A DNA stretch of 54,740 bases from Pochonia chlamydosporia 170. Its lineage: Eukaryota > Ascomycota > Sordariomycetes > Hypocreales > Clavicipitaceae. The stretch covers positions 1 to 54,740 of the forward strand of contig NW_019154061.1 in the NCBI RefSeq assembly GCF_001653235.2, given 5' to 3'. The notes beneath the pieces were generated by a model. The model did no database searches, was not told the DNA's origin, and was given only the letters and a program-made list of their open reading frames with translations. The position numbers were made by a program, and so were the translations under genes. The stretch's first letter is position 1. Every line of letters starts with the position of its first letter. Of the stretch, positions 18,868 to 30,769 are shown piece after piece.

Positions 18868-19980
18868 TCACAGATCCAGCTGTTCAAACTTCTGTAGAAC
18901 CTCAGTGTCCAGTTCTTCTAGTTTGCGTTGCTTTAGTCGGTATTCAATATCCACCAGACCAAGTCGTTCGACGAAGGCATTGAATGGTTGGCTGCCGAGG
19001 GCTTTGGTGAGGCCATCTGCTACCATCTCTGCAGTGGGTACGTAGTTTACTGAAATCGTTCTTCTTTCAGTTTCCTGACGTAACCAGTGATCGTGAATGT
19101 TGACATGGCGGAGTTTAGTTTGCAGCGGTCCGACTTCTTTGTTGACCAACTTGATCGTTTGCCGGTTGTCACACTGAATTCGTATAGTCTTATTGTCTAG
19201 ACGTATTCCGATCTCTTCGAAAAGGCGAGATATGAATATCGACTCCTTCGTTGCCTGCGACAATGCGAGGAGCTCAGCTTCAGTCGTCGATGTAGTAACT
19301 GTATCTTGTTTATTTGCTCGCCACCCAATAGTTCCGCCAAACAACTGCATTACGTAACCTTGCGAGCTTTTGCGGTCTACGGAGTTATCCGCGAAGGAGG
19401 CGTCGCTTGCGACTAAAAATTCGTCTCCTCCCCCGAGCTGTAAGGCCAGAGATCTGGTTCTCTTGAGATAATGGATGACCTTGTCCGCAGCTGCATGATG
19501 TTCGTAGGAAGGATTCATGTTGAACCTTGCTAGTCTTGACACAGCGAATGCGATGTCCGGCCGGGTAACTACTGCCGCGTACAGGATTGATCCGATCTTC
19601 TTCTGGTATTTGCGAATCGATGCAATTGATGCTCTTTCCTCATATGGTAGTAGCTCTGGTCCAGACATGGGTACGTTTGGCCACCGATCTGGGTTTTGTA
19701 TTGCCAGATTAGCAATCTTGTCTATATACGCAGACTGAGAGAGCCAGATCAATCTTTTATCTCTGTCTCGGATTACTTCAATTCCTAGGAACCATTGCAA
19801 AGGGTTCCCTCCGGTGAGTTGATATTTTTGCTGTAGTTGGTCTGTTAGATACTTCATTTCGTTCTCCTTGCCTTTTTGGTATGCGAGGACAATGTCGTCA
19901 ACATAAAAGAATATTATGATGCCGTTCTTCATCATACAGCAGGGTTCATGTGGGACCCCGAGGAACTTGCGGAATTGGCT
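18868..19980 (-). pseudogene. Copia 2 Pol fragment (C-terminal RT and RNase H)
   Basis: The frame is open from 19980 (SQFRKFLGVPHEPCC) to the stop at 18868. It contains the RT catalytic motif FFYVDDIVLAY, LQWFLGIEVIRDRD and YQKKIGSILYAAVVTRPDIAFAV cut into the usual Copia order, then RNase H with VASDASFADNS and TSTTEAELLALS. The family pattern matches Copia 1, but the sequence is clearly a different lineage. Everything upstream (gag, protease, integrase, first RT half) is missing. The break at 19980/19981 is sharp and abuts GC-rich palindromic sequence, so another element or rearrangement removed the 5' part. Confidence 0.88.
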
Positions 19981-20833
19981 CTCCCGCTCCAGCGAATCGC
20001 GCGACGTCGCGCGACCTTGGGGTGAGCCGGGTGAGCCCCGTAGGTGTGTGTCGGGCGGCGGGGTGAGCCAGGCACCCGCGCAGCGAGAAATGAGGGAGAA
20101 GCAGCGCTTTAATTGGTTGCAACTCTGTACCTCATATCAACCTTGGCCGCCTTTCCTTATGCCCACCTCATCTTTATTCAGCCGAAGGCTGTCTATACAT
20201 TAGTTCTTAAGTTTTCCCGAATAATGAGCGTTTGGTGCAGGCTTGAAAGAAAAGTTTCTATTGGTCCAAAATTTGTACAGGAGACCAACCGCAAGCGGTT
20301 TGCCCAAAAGAGCCTTGAGGAACGAAAGGTTGACTTGATCTGGTGGTTTGTGAAAAGTTTATGTGAAAAGTTTATATAAAGGAAGTTTATATACGGGGTG
20401 GATCTCTCAACGCAATAGCAGACTCAGAAGTTGGGGCGGGAGCTTTTAGTGGCCGACTCCAGTGCGGGGGTTTAGGACTTGTCGAGCCAGGGATGCCGTA
20501 AAGAAACTAAAAGTTAGACAGCCGATACGCTGAAACGTCTAGTCAAAAGATCATCTGAGAACGGGACAATTCTCTTCCGACGTCTTTACCACTCCGCGTC
20601 TGTATCTGAGGATACACAGCAAAGAAGGGGAAGCAAATCATTTAGTCAGATTCCATTTAGTAGTTTATATTCTCACATTATTGTCTCAATCATCGCTACG
20701 TGCCCAGTTCGCCTCGAATTACCATGTCGAGGGGCTGCTGAAGTGCTCAGTTCATTGTCCCTGTACTGCTGTCTTCCGTCGATGTCACTGTTCCCAATTT
20801 TTGACGACTGTATCCAATTTACTTATGTCTACT
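19981..20833. other. Non-coding junction region between Copia 2 and Helitron 2
   Basis: Begins with CTCCCGCTCC and an 18-bp perfect palindrome, TCGCGCGACGTCGCGCGA (19997-20014), followed by GC-rich, GGGTGAGCC-repeating sequence to about 20075. The rest has no convincing ORF. Such a palindrome near an element edge would suit a Helitron or LTR end, but no canonical Helitron terminus could be proved. Confidence 0.4.
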
Positions 20834-21974
20834 CTACGTCAACACATTCCTTGGGGGATGACGATTGCGACGTGGCCGAGCTCCGCCGTCGGATGCCAGG
20901 GGCAGGCCCGGGGTTGAGGAGGACTCTTCAGGACCAGCAGTGGTGGACGGAGAAGTCGGGACGGATATGGGTTCTGTAGTAAGCTTTGAGTGCGGGAAAA
21001 CCAGTGCGCCTGATGAGGCGTCTGGCAGAGTTGTATTTCTATCAGAGGGGTTTGCGGCTTCGATGGCACGGTCCGATATGCGTGGTCTCTTCGAAGGAGT
21101 GGATGGCACCCGGCCACGCCAGCGGTCTGATCGCTTCGAAGGTGGAGTATCGGTCGGGGTGGGTGTTGGCGCAGAGGCAGGTCTTGGCAAGTAAGCCAGG
21201 TCGAGGACTCGGAGGGCCAGGAGGTTGGTGTCCCTGGTACGGCCAGCAATCTTCGCGGTGACGGTGAGGAGAGCTCCCGGTGCTGGCGTTTTGACTTTCT
21301 TCCAACGCTTAGTGTCTTCCAAGAAGCAGACTACGGAGAAGTGAGCTGGGGCTGCCTTGGATGCGTCGTAGACAGATGTTTCGACTGTGAAGTGACGGGG
21401 CTCGGAAGGGTCAAGCGAGTTGTCAGTACGGGGCGGCACGAAGCCGATGACGGTCACCATCGGGCACCATTGCTCTGGCAAGTGCTGGTCATACTGGACG
21501 GAGTCGGCGATATTCCCTGGGTGTCTAAGGCTGTCAGCCAGAGCTAGGGCGAATGTTCGGCCAGACGTGCCTCATCAAGCTCAGCGTCTGCGTGCTAATC
21601 TCCAGAGTGCCGTCCATCGACAGAGTCGTGGAGAAGCGGCCGTCGGCGTAGAAGAAAGCGCCAGGAAGGTAGAGTTCTTGTTGTTCTTGCGTTAGATAAG
21701 TATGGATGCGGGTGCGAATGGGGTCGGTGGCGATATTAGGATCATGGAAACCGTCTTCCTCGAAGATGTTGAGATCTGTCTGGATCTCGACGTAGTTTGG
21801 AGTATTTTCTCGAGTCGGGTCATGAGTAATGGCATCGACGAAATCCCGTAAGTGAATTATACTCGTGAATGTTGGTTGTCGAGACATGTTGAAGGAGATT
21901 TGGAATGAGTCCGTGAAAACCGGCCCTGGGCCGTAGGTCGCATGGCTGGTTCTTATAGGGGAATAGTTCTGCAT
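20834..21974 (-). pseudogene. Helitron 2 accessory protein with OB-fold-like segment, frameshifted
   Basis: Two frames together make one protein. The first (21974 to about 21560) reads THDPTRENTPNYVEIQTDL...LPGAFFYADGRFSTTLSMDG. The second, offset by one base, reads FALALADSLRHPGNIADSV, then LPEQWCPMVTVIGFVPPR, a beta-rich block (HFTVETSVYDASKAAPAHFS, GALLTVTAKIAGR, TNLLALRVLDLAYLPRP) and a Ser/Pro-rich basic tail. No good splice pair joins them, so a one-base indel near 21565-21580 is likely. Proteins of this style accompany fungal Helitrons and are thought to bind single-stranded DNA (RPA-like). It is divergent from the replicase at 22966, about 1 kb away. Function is inference. Confidence 0.55.
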
Positions 21975-22965
21975 GGAATAGATGTTTTACTACGGCCTGT
22001 TATCCAGGGCCGGCCAGGCAGACTCTACGCGCCAGGCAAAGGCTCAGGGCATGTGAGCGCCTACGTGTCATCGCGCTTTCAGCTCTGAATGCTATCACAT
22101 GTGTAGTGAGAAATGGTCCATGGCTTTTTTTGTTACAGAGCAGAGCTGATGGAATCATAGAAAATACAGACATGCTTCACAATGCTAGCCGCTTTAAGCG
22201 ACAAATCCCAAATGGTCGGCAGGGTAATGTTTGCTCGTTGTCGTCGCGAAAAAGCAATGTCGGAAAAAGCAAAACCATATCAGCCGCCCCCCCGCCCCCC
22301 TTCTTCTCTTTTTAGTAACTGAAGGCTATGTGGATTTAGTCATCTGGCTGGTAATTTTGAAGATTGGGGTGTGATACGTAGGGGTCTTGTTGGTCAAGTG
22401 TCTTCGGCGTGCTGTCTAGCCTTGGGATAGTTCCCGTGTCTCTTGCTGTGCATAGTCTGGTCATTTGGACGGTGATTCTGAAGATTGTGGCATGTGGTGG
22501 TGTGGATAGTCGGTCATCATTGCTGTCAGGGACTGGCCGGGCCATGCTGCACACGAGTTATCACGGTCCGACGGGTCATCTGCTGGTGAAGTGTCGGGGG
22601 TTGGCCTGGTCATCTGCCAGTAAGGCATCAGGGGTTGGCCGGGTCATCTGTCCACGAAGTCGGTAGTATTTCGTGGGTGGAGGACACGGTTTGTATGTGG
22701 AGGTATCGTGTCTACGTGAGGAAGGGAGGTGGTGCGGGAAGAGGTGCGGGAAGGCAGGTGCGGTCTGGGGAATTGGTGGTGTGGCCGATATTGAGAGAGA
22801 GGTCAGATCGAATGGGGGTGGTATAATCTGGACGGCGTCAGCGCAGGAGCCGAGATGGAGTTTTGCGCGGTATAGAGGAGATGCAGAGATCCCAAGGTTA
22901 TAGCTTTGGGAATAATAGAATCACGTCCACAACAGAGATAGTGAAGATTCGACGGGTCGGGGAAA
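21975..22965. other. Divergent spacer upstream of the Helitron 2 replicase
   Basis: About 990 bp without a credible gene. It carries two imperfect 34-bp direct repeats (22340-22373 and 22461-22494) built on TCAT.TGG..GGT.ATT.TGAAGATTG, and several copies of GG(C/T)CATCTG. It probably holds the promoters for both Helitron 2 genes. Confidence 0.4.
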
Positions 22966-25900
22966 ATGCCAGGCGCGCTGCAGAACAGCCGAGTGATGAG
23001 AGGTCAGGGTGACGAATCTAGAAGTGTCGAGGCCCTGAAGACGGTGAGCCGTATCTGGGGCGTAGACAAGGTTCAGTATTACCAGTGGGCGTATAGTGGG
23101 ATCAATTTCTGCAACAAACTCTGCGCAGCGGCTCGCAAGGTGAGCGATTGGGAAGAAGCTGTAGTGAAGTTAAACATGTTGCTTCACAGACGATCCCAGC
23201 AGCTTGGACGACGGCCAATTAAGTACTCGGTCAACCCTATCGAATCGGATGATTTGATAAACTTAAGGGCCTGGTCTCATAAGGATCCATACGTCAAGAA
23301 AAATGACCGTGAGAGAATCAGTCTAGTTTTCAGCAATCTGGCTGCCAGAGACTTGCCGGCCGGGTTTGGTTTCGATAAATTCGGGCTGATGGTACGAAGT
23401 GGACAGCAACAGTCAGGCGGCGATCAGCTTTCGCGGGAGGAGATAGAAAGCCGGAGTCCTTGGGATGGCGGTGACTGGGTTCGAGACCGCACTGAAGGGC
23501 GCCTGCGGGAAGGACACGGGAATCTGGCGCGTTTGAGGACGGTGAGGCGCATCTGGGGCGGAGACAAGGTTCAATATTACCAGTGGGCGCATAGGGGAGA
23601 AGATTTCTGCAAAAAACTCTGCACAGCGGCCCGTCAGGTGAGCGACTGGGATGAAGCTGTAGTGAAGTTGAACAGGTTGATTCACAGACGAGCTGAGCAA
23701 ATTGGGCGACGCAAAGTCAAGCAATCGGTCGACCCTATTGATCCGGATGATTTAGTAAATCTGAAAGCTTGGTCTCATAAAGATCCATATGTCAAGAAGA
23801 AGGATCGCGAAGGAATCGCGCTGTCTCTCAGCAAGTTGGCTGTCACAGATCTGCCAGCCGGTTTTGGCTTCGACAAGTTCGGGCTGATGGTACGAACGGA
23901 AGAGCGACAACTAGGAAGCGTTGAAGAGAGTGGTTTAGGTGTGGGGCGCTGCAATCGGCAGAATGTGGTACATACGGGTGGCAAACAAGTCAGGACGGAC
24001 AGGAACCGCCGGCGGACCAAGGTCAGAAGGCCGAGAGACGGCTTCGCAAGCAAAGCCGTTGCTAGGCCGGGGGACCTATTTCGGGCGTTCAGGCGCGTGC
24101 GCGACGGGGACGAACAGGCCACGGCGCAGGTAAATCCGGGCTCGAGAGAAATTCGTGGGTCTTCGTTGGGGGTTTTGGGACGCTTGGAAGTGCGCGAGGG
24201 AGAGAGTATGGCGCTTGCGGGTATCGGCATCCGAATCTCGGCAGACGTAATTCGGGCTGCGCAAAATGATTTGGGACAGGCCAGGGCGGAGAAGGATGCT
24301 CGGCGAGGGGAGAAGAAGAGGCAGGGTCCTAGTAACACAGATGGACTGCGATCAAAACGTGCTAGAATCATGGTCCGCCAGGAGAGAACTGAGAGCGATC
24401 AAGTGGAGGACCTTGCCAGTGTTCTGCGCTGCATGAATGAAGAATTTGCGGAGAAAGAGCGATTGTCCCACAGCCAGGAATGGAGTATTCCTGTTTCTCT
24501 TGAGAAGAAGGTGTCCACCGTCCAGGAATACTACAGTGCGTTCCATGACGTGAGCACCCTGCCGATACATACCTGCACGATCTGTTATCTGAAGTATGCT
24601 AGAGTGGATCTGGGTGAGGTTGATTGGGATCGGTGGGTGGTAAGTATCGTCGAGAAACGTGACAATTCACCTTTTAGGTGCAGGCGGTGCTTTCTGCCGG
24701 GAAAGAAGATTGTGGCTTGTTTTGACTGTCTGAAGCACCTTAAAAGAGGTGCCTTGTCTCCTGCAGCCCAGTTGCATACTAGGCTCGGGTGCGAACATAT
24801 GTTTCCCGACGAGTTGAAGGGCCTTACGCCGATCGAGGAAAAGCTTATCGCGCTGAACTCCTGTTATGGGTTCATCACCAAGTACAGTTTAGCAGACAGG
24901 CACAGGCAGAGTGTGAGATATCCGAAGCATGTTAAGGGCAACATCACAGTCTTCCCCAATAACGTGCAAGAGCTAGTGAGAGATGTCCTACCTCACCCGC
25001 TATTGAAGGTGCTGGATGAGGTGCACGTGTCCTGGCAGGGTGTTGAGAAACCAGCATCGAGCGATCTTTCAGCGCTTTTGTCGGTGCGGGGCGGCGCCGC
25101 GTCGTGGAGAGGGCGCTGGTATGGCTAAAGAGGTACAATCCTCTATATGCCGATATCCATATTGATACCGCGGAAATGGATAGCTGGGGTACGGCCGTAC
25201 ATGGCGTACCCTCTCAGATCTACGATCGTTTGGAGCGGAACGAGCCGTCGGCGTCGGAGAAGGCACGAACAGAGCCAGTTGTTCCACGGACAGAGCGTGG
25301 TCTGGAAGAGGACGGACCCGTTGATATCCGCCATGTTCTAGCTATGCTCGGCCAAGGAGACGATTTTGTTGCAGATCCAGCCGAGGGGAGTGAGCAGGCT
25401 AACGCAGTCGGCGAAGATGGAAATGAGGAGGAGGCGGAGCTTGAGAGTGGCGCCGAGGTGATCCACGAGATCATCTCGTCCGGGATGTTCGCTCTCGATG
25501 ACCAGCCGGACATCAGGGATGCGGAAAAGTTGCAGCGCGTTTGCGACGCTCTGAGCCAGGAGGCTGTTCGCGACGACAAGGGGGCAAGTGATTGTGCGGG
25601 GTCGGCCGAGGTGCGGCGTGGATACACATCCGAACCTTATATTGTTGTGTCCCGTGGCGAGGAATTTGCCGATTCCTTTGATACGCGGTTCTTTGCAAAG
25701 GCATTTCCGACGCTGTTCCCGGTCGGAAATGGAGGCCCACGGCAAGCGGAGGAGAGCGTCGCGGACACGGCAGGGGACGGGGAAATGGTCCTTGACGCGG
25801 ACGCCACAGCGCGGAGTCTAGTGTCGTCCCGGAACATGAGCCTGGAGACATGGGCAGGCTTGGTTCTCCAGCGTCACGGCGGTCGCTTTGCGACACACCA

Positions 25901-28900
25901 CGTCTTCGCCTTTCTCGTCTTTAACATGGGCGTCAGGTCAAGGAACCGCCGGGTGAGCATGCTAAGCGTGAGAAGGAAGAATTTCCGCGAAGTGGAGCGT
26001 ATTGTTCGATCGCTGACCGCAGAGAGGCTGGGGGAGGCCAGGGCTGAGTTAGAGGAATCCGGGAAAACTGTCGACGAGGCAGTCAACAAGCTGTTAAGGA
26101 GCCTGTCTCTGTAAGGGTTTCGCCAGCCGATGTCAAGGGAGAATCGTTTAAGTATGCGGCGGAAGATCAAGGCCCTCGTAATTCGGTACGGCATTCCGGC
26201 CATTTGGTTCACGCTGAACCCAAATGATATCACGAACCCAGTCAAGCTCAGGCTCGCGGCACACCGCTTCCGGGACCCGGACGAGGCCGAGGCCTTCTTA
26301 ACGAGTCTCGACCTGGCATACAAGCGGGCGAGGCTGGCGATTTCGGACCCTCTCAGCTCGGCAATTTTCTTCCACAGGGAGATCGAGATGTTCTTCAAGT
26401 ACTATGTGAGGACAGGGGAGGACTCGGTGTTCGGGCGTATCAGTCAATACTTTGGAGCTGTGGAGACCAACGAGCGCGGCGCGCTCCACCTCCACGGCAT
26501 TCTCTGGCTTCAAGGGAACATGCATCTGAGCTCCATCCTCAAAGATGTGCAGGGGGAGGACCAGGCAACATATCGTGATCGGGTGATCCAGTACGTAGAC
26601 AGCGTCTTCGCGGAGGTAAGTTTCTGCCGCATAATGTCCTAATCCAATACAGTCGTTTAACACGGGGCAAACGATGCAGGACCTCGACCAAGCGGCATCC
26701 GCGGCAGTTCAGGCGGAGAGGTCTGTGACGTCAGATATATCATGGATGTTGCAGAACAGCCACCAATTTGCCGCAGCGTTCGACGAGGAGGCAAATTTCT
26801 GCGCCGGCGCCACCCAGATACACACCCACAGCCCGACTTGTGTGAAGTATTCCATTAAGAAACAAGGGAGGAAGCGTAACCTCTGTCGGTTCAAAGCGCC
26901 TTGGAGACTTGTTGAGAAGACTGCGTTTACGGAAGACGGAGTGTTGCGGATTCGACGCAGGCACGAATGGGTAAATCGTTGGAACAAGGCGATAGCTGTA
27001 GGGCTGCGGCACAACCATGACATATCGTTCATCGCGACCCAGTGTAAGACCTTGGCCATAGTCTACTACGTGACGAACTATGCAACCAAAGTGGAGGATC
27101 CCGTATGGAAGCGTGTGGCAGCTGCGGCAGACGTATTCCGCGTTCTGAAGGACTCGACAAAGGGGTCTCAGGCGGGTGTCGCGCAGGTTGCTAGCGAGGA
27201 TGACAGTCGTCAGAACAAGACGCGGCAGTTCTTGATGAGGGTTGCGAACCGGATATTCACGGAGCGGCCCTTGTCGCAGGTAGAGGTCGTCGCCAATTTG
27301 CTGGGCTACCCTACCGAGTTTGCAAACAATGACGCATGGACGTTTTTAAATGCATCTTCCCTCTACTGGCACATCTTCCGACGGTGGAGCCACCTGCGAA
27401 GCGCGAGTGGTATGGAGCATGTGGACGAGCCTATGGACGAGACGGTCCTTCTGGAGGAAGCTGGGGAGAGGGTCTCCTTTGTGCAGGCATACCCGCACCG
27501 TGGCAGACTTCTGCAAGGCCTGTCACTGTACGACTATATGTCCTTGGTCAAACTGAAGCGGAAGGGCAAGAGGGCAGCTACTTGGGGCGAGCTGGAGTTT
27601 GACAGTGTCTGGCCGCTCTCGCAGATGTGGGTGCAGGCATTGCGGAGGCCGGGTAGGCATGCCGTCGTCTGTCTGGACGGCTACCTCTGCATGGATTTTG
27701 GCGAGGAAGAGGAGCTCTATCACAGGAGGTATGTACGCCCCAGTGGCCATCAGATCTGGATTGTCGTCCAAGAGCGGCAGGGTCCGGAACAAAGATTGAC
27801 ATTGGTAGCGCAGGGCGGCCGTACAACATCTGGCCATCTTTGTCCCGTGGGAGTCGTTCTTGTCCGAGACGTCAGGCGATATCAATACCATTTGGGAGAG
27901 ACAAAAACAGGGTCTGGCTCGCAGGGTGTCATTTCTTGTAGACAACGTTCAACTACTCCGCCGGTCCGCCGAAGACGTGAAGCGAGATGCCAGACAGTGG
28001 GCCGCCATGTCCGGAGAGACAGATCCTATGGCTGACGTGACCGAGTCGGGCATGGCTGATGGCGATGATGAGCTGGGAATAGGGTACCGGTCAGACAATA
28101 TCGGCAATGCAGTTCGCCTCATTGACGTTTTCAGAAATGCGGTAGGAAGTGGTCAGATCACGACCGGATCAAAAGAAATCTCGACAATGGTGCAGGAACT
28201 GTGCCGATTTCAGGTAGCGTCCCTGTGCTCGACGGATGATCTGCGTGCCACGGTGGTTATAGAGCGAGGACCAAGAACACTCGGCCTCCGAGGACACCCG
28301 TCTTCGGGGGCAGAGATCCCGAGACAGGAACAGGTCAGGTCTATTAAATCGCAGCAAATAAGCGCGTCCAAGGAGAGGGAGAGGATGATCCAGGGGGTGC
28401 AGAGCCTGGGCAGCAACAACACGACCGGTCACAGTAGAGCTGCGTACAGTGTCCTTCACGGCTTCGGCGAGGACGACATCTCCATAACGGCCGCAGACTC
28501 GGAGACTGTCGCCGGGGCCACAGGCCCGTCAACGAGCATCGGGTTTGGGCCGGCCACGTCGTTTCTGGAGGCAGGGAGGCAGCTCGCCGTGTCCTTCACG
28601 CTCAACCAAAGACAGAGCATTGCCCTCCGACTGATATGCCGTCAATTGGACCGAGTGCGTCGCGATGAGCGAGGTACTCCCCAGCTCTGCCAATTTGTCG
28701 GAGGCGAAGGCGGCACTGGAAAGTCGCGGGTCATCGAAGCTATCGCCGCGCTGTTTGCAAGCAAAGGAATATCGCATCGTCTGCTGGTAACGGCGACATC
28801 AGGCACAGCAGCAGCACAGATCAATGGTATTACTATCCACTCCGCGTGCAATTTGTCCAAAGGCATCTTGCGAACAAGTCTATATACGCACGTCGACGGG

Positions 28901-30223
28901 ATTCGTTCTTCCAGCTCGGGTGACCTGTACATCGATGGCCAGGCCAGGATGGACTGGCAGGAGAAATGGCTGCTGATCGTTGACGAGGTCAGCATGCTTG
29001 GTGCGCGGACGTTACACGCCGCGAACGAGCAGCTGTGCAAGCTTCGGGGTTGCACGGAAGAGTTTGGCGGGATTCCCATTGTTGTCTTCTGTGGCGACTT
29101 CCACCAGTTCCGCCCCGTTCAAGAGAGGTCGATTCTCCTCCCAAGCGCTGCCATTCCGTGGGACGAAGAGAGAACGTTCAGGACGGAACAGAGATACCAG
29201 CACGACAAGGCGCATGCTCTGTGGAAGAAGTTTACCACCGTAGTCATGTTGAATGAACAAGTCCGTGCTGCTGGGGATCCACGGCTGCGCGGGCTGCTAA
29301 CGCGGATCCGGGAAGGCATACAAGACCAGACCGATGTGGATCTCCTGAACAGGACGTGTTATCAGGAAGGCAGACGGATCCCGTGGGAGTCGGGCATTAC
29401 AGTAGTAACGCCGCTGAACAAGAACCGGTGGAATTTGAACGTCGAGGCCGTGTTGTCTTTTCAGAAGCAACGGCAGGCACCGATGCGAATCTTCATTTCC
29501 GAGCACAAGTGGAAAGATGGGCAACCTACAGAGGAGGAGGCTCTCATGATGATGGGCTACGGTGACGACAGCGCGATACCGGTTCCTGCGATCTTCATGT
29601 TCGTCCCCGGCATGGCTGTCGTCGTGAACCAGAACACCCATCAAGGCCTGAAAGTAGTCAACGGATCCAGATATGTGGCATTAGATGTCATTCTGGACAA
29701 GAAGTACCCAGGCTATCGCATCTCCCGTGATACCACCCTCCACTTTGGCCCCCCGGCCGGGGTCCTGCTAGCCTCCGAGTCAACAAGAGACTTGCACTTC
29801 GTAGGCATGCCACCCGGAACCGTCCTTCTTGCACCCATCAGCACAAAGATAGAGTGTCAGAGCAAGCGGCCATGGCAACAATGCGACGTTACTCGTCGGG
29901 GATTACCCTGCGCAGCCGCGTTCGCATGCACCGACTATAAGGTGCAAAGTAGGACGTTAGACCAGGTGGCACTGGAATTGCGGGGGACTCGGACGACGAA
30001 TATCGACGGGAAGGCTGTTCCGGCGCAGTGCGACCCGTACAGCTTGTACGTGCAGCTGTCACGGAGCCGATCGCTAAAGGGCATAATGCTTCTGTCCAAG
30101 GCACGAGGGAAGGATTTCATAGGCAACAAAGTGCCGGACAACATGGTCGCTGCGGAGCAAGAGCTGGAAGTGCTAAGCGAGACGACAATTAAGGAGGCAG
30201 AATGCTGGGACTGGACAGAATAA
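22966..30223 (+). pseudogene. Helitron 2 replicase/PIF1-like helicase, nearly intact
   Basis: Rolling-circle transposase: a HUH endonuclease fused to a 5'-3' helicase. Exons are inferred as 22966-26615, 26680-27728 and 27814-30223. Intron 26616-26679 is GTAAGT...ATGCAG and intron 27729-27813 is GTATGT...AGCGCAG; its junction restores HRRAAVQHLAIFVPWESFL. Order of parts: a duplicated N-terminal module; a Cys-rich region (CTICYLKYA...CRRCFLPGKK..ACFDC); the Rep domain with IWFTLNPND and RGALHLHGILWL (HUH pair, about 26475-26500) and YYVTNYATK; then helicase motifs GGEGGTGKSRVIEA (Walker A), LLIVDEVSMLG and VFCGDFHQFRPV, ending in YVQLSRSRSLKGI. Two lesions: a frame change near 25085-25100, best explained by about five extra GC-rich bases, and a TAA at 26112 in LSL[*]GFRQPMS. 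It may be recently inactivated. Confidence 0.87.
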
Positions 30224-30534
30224 ACGGAGAACTAGCTAGATGCACCAATGAGGAAGCACCCTCGGAAGTGATTAGTCAGTTACGCAGTCGCCAGCCCGAT
30301 GGTGGCTCGGCCCGCCCGCCCCGGCCTGGCGGGACGGGTACCCCAGCAACATGCGGTATTAACTAAAATCTAAGCTTAACTAACTAACTTAGCCCAGTTT
30401 ATATATATATATATAAATATAAATATACAATGGGTACTGTAGGAAGGTTGCGGCGAAAAAAAGTTGCTGACCCTAGACACTGACGTTGGCACCGAGGCTG
30501 GCTATGGTATTTATTTAATGATGTAGCCCCTGGG
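30224..30534. other. 3' flank of Helitron 2 with candidate terminal hairpin
   Basis: A GC-rich hairpin at 30311-30338 (CCCGCCCGCC / GGCGGGACGGG with one bulge) is followed about 25-30 bases later by CTAA in an AT-rich stretch. Helitrons end in a hairpin and CTRR, but the usual spacing is shorter, so this is only a candidate. A (TA)n microsatellite lies at about 30400-30430. No gene seen. Confidence 0.35.
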
Positions 30535-30769
30535 TGTGAGGGGCTGAGCCGCTGTTTGTTCAACATAAGGGTGCCGTACAATTGTCTATCTAAAGCTAAG
30601 GAGAAAGGAAGGAGAAGAGCAAGCTCGAGGCGAGCCTCGAGCTTGCGTATCTAAGTTGCTAGTGGCAACTTAGGCGAAATGAATCTAATTACACGCCGAC
30701 TGTCCTCACGGCGCCGAAGCTCCGGGCCTGGCAAAGCCAGGTCCACAGCATCGGGCGTAGCCCGTGACA
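30535..30769 (-). repeat. Gypsy 3' LTR
   Basis: 235 bp, TGTGAGG...CGTGACA on the plus strand. A purine tract (GGGAGGAAGGGGATAA on the minus strand) ends exactly at its border, and the pol stop codon (30772-30770) lies in that tract. The LTR contains a long palindrome (GCAAGCTCGAGG / CCTCGAGCTTGC) and smaller hairpins. Confidence 0.95.

Noticed and set aside
23775..24371. 198-codon minus-strand ORF inside Helitron 2
   Set aside because: Antisense shadow of the replicase frame with no family features.
27599..27830. Apparent frameshift in Helitron 2 between the Rep and helicase parts
   Set aside because: A normal GT-AG intron (27729-27813) joins the frames and restores the conserved HRRAAVQHLA block.
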